Origin: Streptomyces chrestomyceticus JCM 4735
Lineage (GTDB): Bacteria; Actinomycetota; Actinomycetes; Streptomycetales; Streptomycetaceae
Direction of reading: 5' to 3'
DNA: 64,000 nt
NCBI RefSeq assembly: GCF_003865135.1
Contig: NZ_BHZC01000001.1
Coordinates: 8,246,001-8,310,000, forward strand
Shown: positions 63,101 through 64,000 of the stretch, in pieces
Numbering within the stretch: position 1 is the stretch's first letter
How the letters are laid out: every line of letters starts with the position of its first letter
Translations under genes and position numbers: made by a program
Notes under the pieces: generated by a model
Database searches by the model: none
What the model saw: only the letters and a program-made list of their open reading frames with translations
What the model was told of the DNA's origin: nothing

Positions 63101-64000
63101 CCTGCACGCAGCCGAACCCTCCCCGCACATCGACTGGTCGGCCGGCGACGTCAGACTGCTGACCGAAACGGCCCCGTGGCCGGGCAAGGACCGGGTACGT
63201 CGCGCCGGCGTCTCGTCGTTCGGCATGAGCGGCACCAACGCCCACCTCATCCTGGAGGAGGCCCCGGCCGAGCCGGCCGACACTGGCGAAGCGCCCGAAC
63301 CGGTTGAGGCCGCGCCTGCGCTGCTTGCTGACGATGGTCCTACGGCGTGGTTGGTGTCGGGTCGGTCTGCGGAGGGTCTTGTTGCGCAGGCGGGTCGGTT
63401 GGGGGAGTGGGCGGCTGGGCGTTCTGCGTTGCGGCCGGTTGATGTGGCGTGGTCGTTGGCGGCTGCGCGGGCGGTGTTGGAGCACCGTGGTGTGGTCGTG
63501 GCTGGCGACCGGGCGGGGTTGTTGGATGGCGTACGGGGGCTGGCGGCCGGTGAGGCGGCGCCGGGTGTGGTGTCGGGTGTTGCTCGGGCCACGGGCCGTA
63601 CGGTGTTTGTGTTCGCTGGGCAGGGTGCGCAGTGGGTCGGTATGGGCCGGGAGCTGTTGGCTTCGTCGCCGTTGTTTGCGGCGCGGCTGGCGGAGTGTGA
63701 GGCGGCTCTGGGGCCGTACGTGGACTGGTCGCTCAGCGATGTCCTGACGGGTGCGGAGGGCGCTCCGGCGTTGGAGGCGGCTGAGGTTGTCCAGCCCGCA
63801 CTGTGGGCGGTGATGGTCTCCCTGGCCGCGCTGTGGGAGGCCGCTGGCATCGTGCCGGATGCGGTGGTGGGCCACTCGCAGGGAGAGATTGCTGCGGCGA
63901 CGGTGGCCGGAATGCTGTCGCTGGAGGACGCCGCGCGGGTGGTGGCGGTGCGGTCTCGCGCGCTGTCGGCACTGGATGTGGCTGGGGCCATGGTGTCGGT
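57120..64000 (+). CDS. Type I modular PKS, 3' end beyond the window
   Basis: Open from GTG 57120 to the window end (2293 codons). It starts with a docking coiled coil (SEEKLRYFLKRVTANLHETRQRL) matching PKS1's type. Module 4: KS Cys200, AT Ser685 (GHSQGE) with FVAHS at 786-790, KR with TGGTGAIGG, Tyr1385, Trp at -8 and no LDD (A-type, active), ACP Ser1561. Module 5: KS Cys1794 and AT Ser2253 (GHSQGE), cut off before the specificity motif. No DH or ER so far. GAGGTGAG precedes the start. By position and docking segments it should receive the chain from the upstream PKS. Confidence 0.93.
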   Translation, partial: MSEEKLRYFLKRVTANLHETRQRLQEMEAAGGEPIALVGMACRFPGGVRSPQDLWQLLDAGRESVAALPRDRGWDLGDDGTGQDAAEVQAGNFLHDATGFDPAFFGISPREAVSMDPQQRLLLEVAWEALERSGIDPSSLRGSPTGVFAGASASGYGWASGAQGDLDGHVMTGNAMSVLSGRLAYTLGLEGPAVTVDTACSSALVSLHLACQALRAGECSMALVGGAYVAATPVLFTDFSRSLGLSPDGRCQAFGAGADGMGVAEGVGVVVAERLSDARRNGHRVLAVVRGSAVNQDGASNGLTAPNGPAQQRVIRAALAGARLTASEVDVVEAHGTGTPLGDPIEAQALLATYGQERPEGRPLWLGSVKSNIGHAQQAAGMAGIIKMVLALLHQNLPRTLHVEKPTDEVDWSAGEVRLLTEPVPWPSGERVRRAGVSGFGMSGTNVHVILEEAPAEEATAPAGQDGPATDADEGEAAALAGSAQHGPDEQAVSAPAPALLADGGPTAWLVSGRSAEGLAAQAGRLREWAAERPALRPADVAWSLAATRSVFEHRGVVVADEHAALLSGLDDLAAATDAGGTVVGVARATGRTVFVFAGQGAQWVGMGRELLASSPLFAARLAECEAALRPYVDWSLTEVLAGAEGAPALEAAEVVQPALWAVMVSLAAAWEAAGVTPDAVVGHSQGEIAAATVAGMLSLEDAARVVAVRSRALSGLDVAGAMVSVVMPTGAVRELVAGYDGRLSVAAVNGPASVVVSGQAEALAGFERELAARKVLRWRVPATDFVAHSPAVEPLAAQLEADLSGIAPQAGCIPMVSTVTGEWLSGEDADAAYWFANLRQMVRFEEAVRTLLESGYGAFVEVSPHPVLTAAVTETAEDMDAGAAQVLSIGTLSQTDAGAAGLLRAFAQAHVAGLAVDWRKVLPAGEVVDLPTYAFQHRRYWLEPSAAAAAAVAAGGSSDAEARFWAAVEGGDLTHMAEVLNLDDAHALGEVLPALASWRRQEQDRSATADWRYHITWAPVADPAATVLTGRWLLLTGPEGADPARACAQALAARGADTTIVEVPEGTVDRAAMAAVLGQALQEPTAPSGIVSLLALDETPVPGHPAVPGGLAGTLAAVQALGDIGVDAPLWVLTRGAVATTAQEPPVTPAQSLTWGFGRVVALEHPDRWGGLIDLPADFAGPDGADGQIMARLCAVLAGCGEDQTAIRPAGIFGRRLSRAGRPRGEAGAYTPGGSALVTGGTGAIGGRVARWLSGRGAARLVLTSRSGPAAAGAAALAAELAAAGSRVDIVACDVSDRAQVATVLGRIAAQGPSLTTVLHTAGVNQATLVQDTDLAETDAVLAAKTAGAQHLHDLTRELGLDLDAFVLFSSISATWGSGLQPAYAAANTYLDGLAQHRRAHGLPATSVAWGSWGGGGMTDEAGAAQGIRRGLIVMDPDHAVQALAQVLDCDEPELTVAHVDWQRFAPPFTLRRPSPLIENLPEVQEVLAADGQHTPDSGDTAAGPQAGASWRRQLAGLSRTEQKRTLLTLVQTQAAAVLDYAAPGEVEATRAFSDLGFDSLTSVELRNRLSSATGLQLPATLLFDAPTPSAAAEFLLAELAELTGTPDGTQADASRTAPVLAAAADEPLAIVGMACRYPGGASGPQELWNLVTAGTDAISVLPEDRGWDIEDRQGDPQGPVRSGGFVYDATHFDAGFFGISPREAVSMDPQQRLLLEVAWEALERSGIDPSSLRGSPTGVFAGASASGYGWSSGVQKELDGHLVTGISTSVVSGRVSYVLGLEGPAVTVDTACSSSLVALHMACQALRSGECSLALAGGVMVAANPLLFDQFSRQMGLSPDGRCKPFGAGADGMGLGEGAGMLVVERLSDARRHGHKVLAVVRGSAVNQDGASNGLTAPNGPSQQRVIRAALANARLTPADVDVVEAHGTGTPLGDPIEAQALLATYGQERGEGDPLWLGSVKSNIGHTQAAAGVAGVIKMVLALQHRELPRTLHAAEPSPHIDWSAGDVRLLTETAPWPGKDRVRRAGVSSFGMSGTNAHLILEEAPAEPADTGEAPEPVEAAPALLADDGPTAWLVSGRSAEGLVAQAGRLGEWAAGRSALRPVDVAWSLAAARAVLEHRGVVVAGDRAGLLDGVRGLAAGEAAPGVVSGVARATGRTVFVFAGQGAQWVGMGRELLASSPLFAARLAECEAALGPYVDWSLSDVLTGAEGAPALEAAEVVQPALWAVMVSLAALWEAAGIVPDAVVGHSQGEIAAATVAGMLSLEDAARVVAVRSRALSALDVAGAMVS
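57432..57597. repeat. KS-coding tract shared with module 5 (copy 1)
   Basis: Nearly identical to 62213-62378 (offset 4781), covering the KS region around SMDPQQRLLLEVAWEALERSG. Flanking KS sequence is clearly more diverged, so this is a short conversion tract. Confidence 0.65.
58875..60010. repeat. AT-coding DNA block shared with modules 1 and 5 (copy 2)
   Basis: AT of module 4; aligned in register with 44328 onward. The start of identity is abrupt, at GTTGCTCGGGCCACGGGTCG, just before the AT, whereas the upstream linker is different. Confidence 0.75.
62213..62378. repeat. KS-coding tract shared with module 4 (copy 2)
   Basis: Partner of 57432-57597; only a few silent differences by eye. 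Confidence 0.65.
63342..64000. repeat. AT-coding DNA block shared with modules 1 and 4 (copy 3, cut by window end)
   Basis: From ACGGCGTGGTTGGTG to the window end it follows module 1 (44091 onward) at a constant offset of 19251, including the linker before the AT. Confidence 0.75.

Noticed and set aside
60396..63875. Long minus-strand frame opposite the second PKS
   Set aside because: Antisense shadow; the plus frame has intact KS, AT, KR and ACP motifs.

Overview
The window is very GC-rich, with long antisense open frames, GTG starts, four-base GTGA/ATGA gene overlaps and giant modular synthases. This suggests Streptomyces or a close actinomycete relative. It holds three blocks: a glycopeptide-resistance (van) locus at about 1-7855, a minus-strand nonribosomal peptide cluster at about 8119-39502, and the start of a plus-strand type I modular polyketide synthase from 42597 that runs off the right edge.

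Van locus. A response regulator (5' end cut by the window) and a sensor kinase form a VanRS pair. They are followed by a minus-strand pair, vanK (FemX-like) and a MurF paralogue, and by a divergent plus-strand operon vanH-vanA-vanX plus a C39-like cysteine peptidase. VanA and VanX keep the diagnostic residues at the enterococcal numbering (VanA His244; VanX Arg71, His116, Asp123, Glu181, His184), so the locus should make D-Ala-D-Lac peptidoglycan and remove D-Ala-D-Ala. The divergent promoter region is an almost symmetrical 74-nt inverted repeat, which suggests matched regulation of both arms.

NRPS cluster. Transcribed leftward from about 39502: an A-PCP protein, A-PCP-C, a type II thioesterase, two ABC half-exporters, SbnA- and SbnB-like enzymes (L-2,3-diaminopropionate supply), an HTTM membrane protein, C-A-PCP-C-A-PCP, a hybrid KS-(degenerate AT)-ACP-C-A-PCP-C protein, a GNAT protein and a phytoene-desaturase-like flavoprotein. 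A LuxR-type regulator (plus strand) and a Gfo/Idh/MocA oxidoreductase lie at the left end. One A domain has an acidic pocket, consistent with loading a diamino acid, and another has a serine-like code. The hybrid protein has a pseudo-AT without the catalytic serine and a terminal C domain whose catalytic His is Gln. Two genes (sbnB and the upstream ABC gene) carry apparent single-base deletions in short C runs (plus strand), which look more like sequence errors than decay.

Spacer. A strong hairpin (39722-39768) and a second one (41964-42016) bracket an O-methyltransferase gene and a DUF1707-type gene, separating the NRPS cluster from the PKS.

PKS. The first protein has three KS-AT-KR-ACP modules, an N-terminal docking segment and no loading module. 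The second (partial) has one full module and the KS-AT of another. No DH or ER is present, so the chain segment would be polyhydroxylated with one retained ketone: KR1 has Phe in place of the catalytic Tyr. Three ATs share an unusual FVAHS motif, the fourth complete one is malonyl-type, and the AT blocks of modules 1, 4 and 5 are nearly identical in DNA, pointing to recent gene conversion. Domain limits and specificity codes were read by eye, with no database search.
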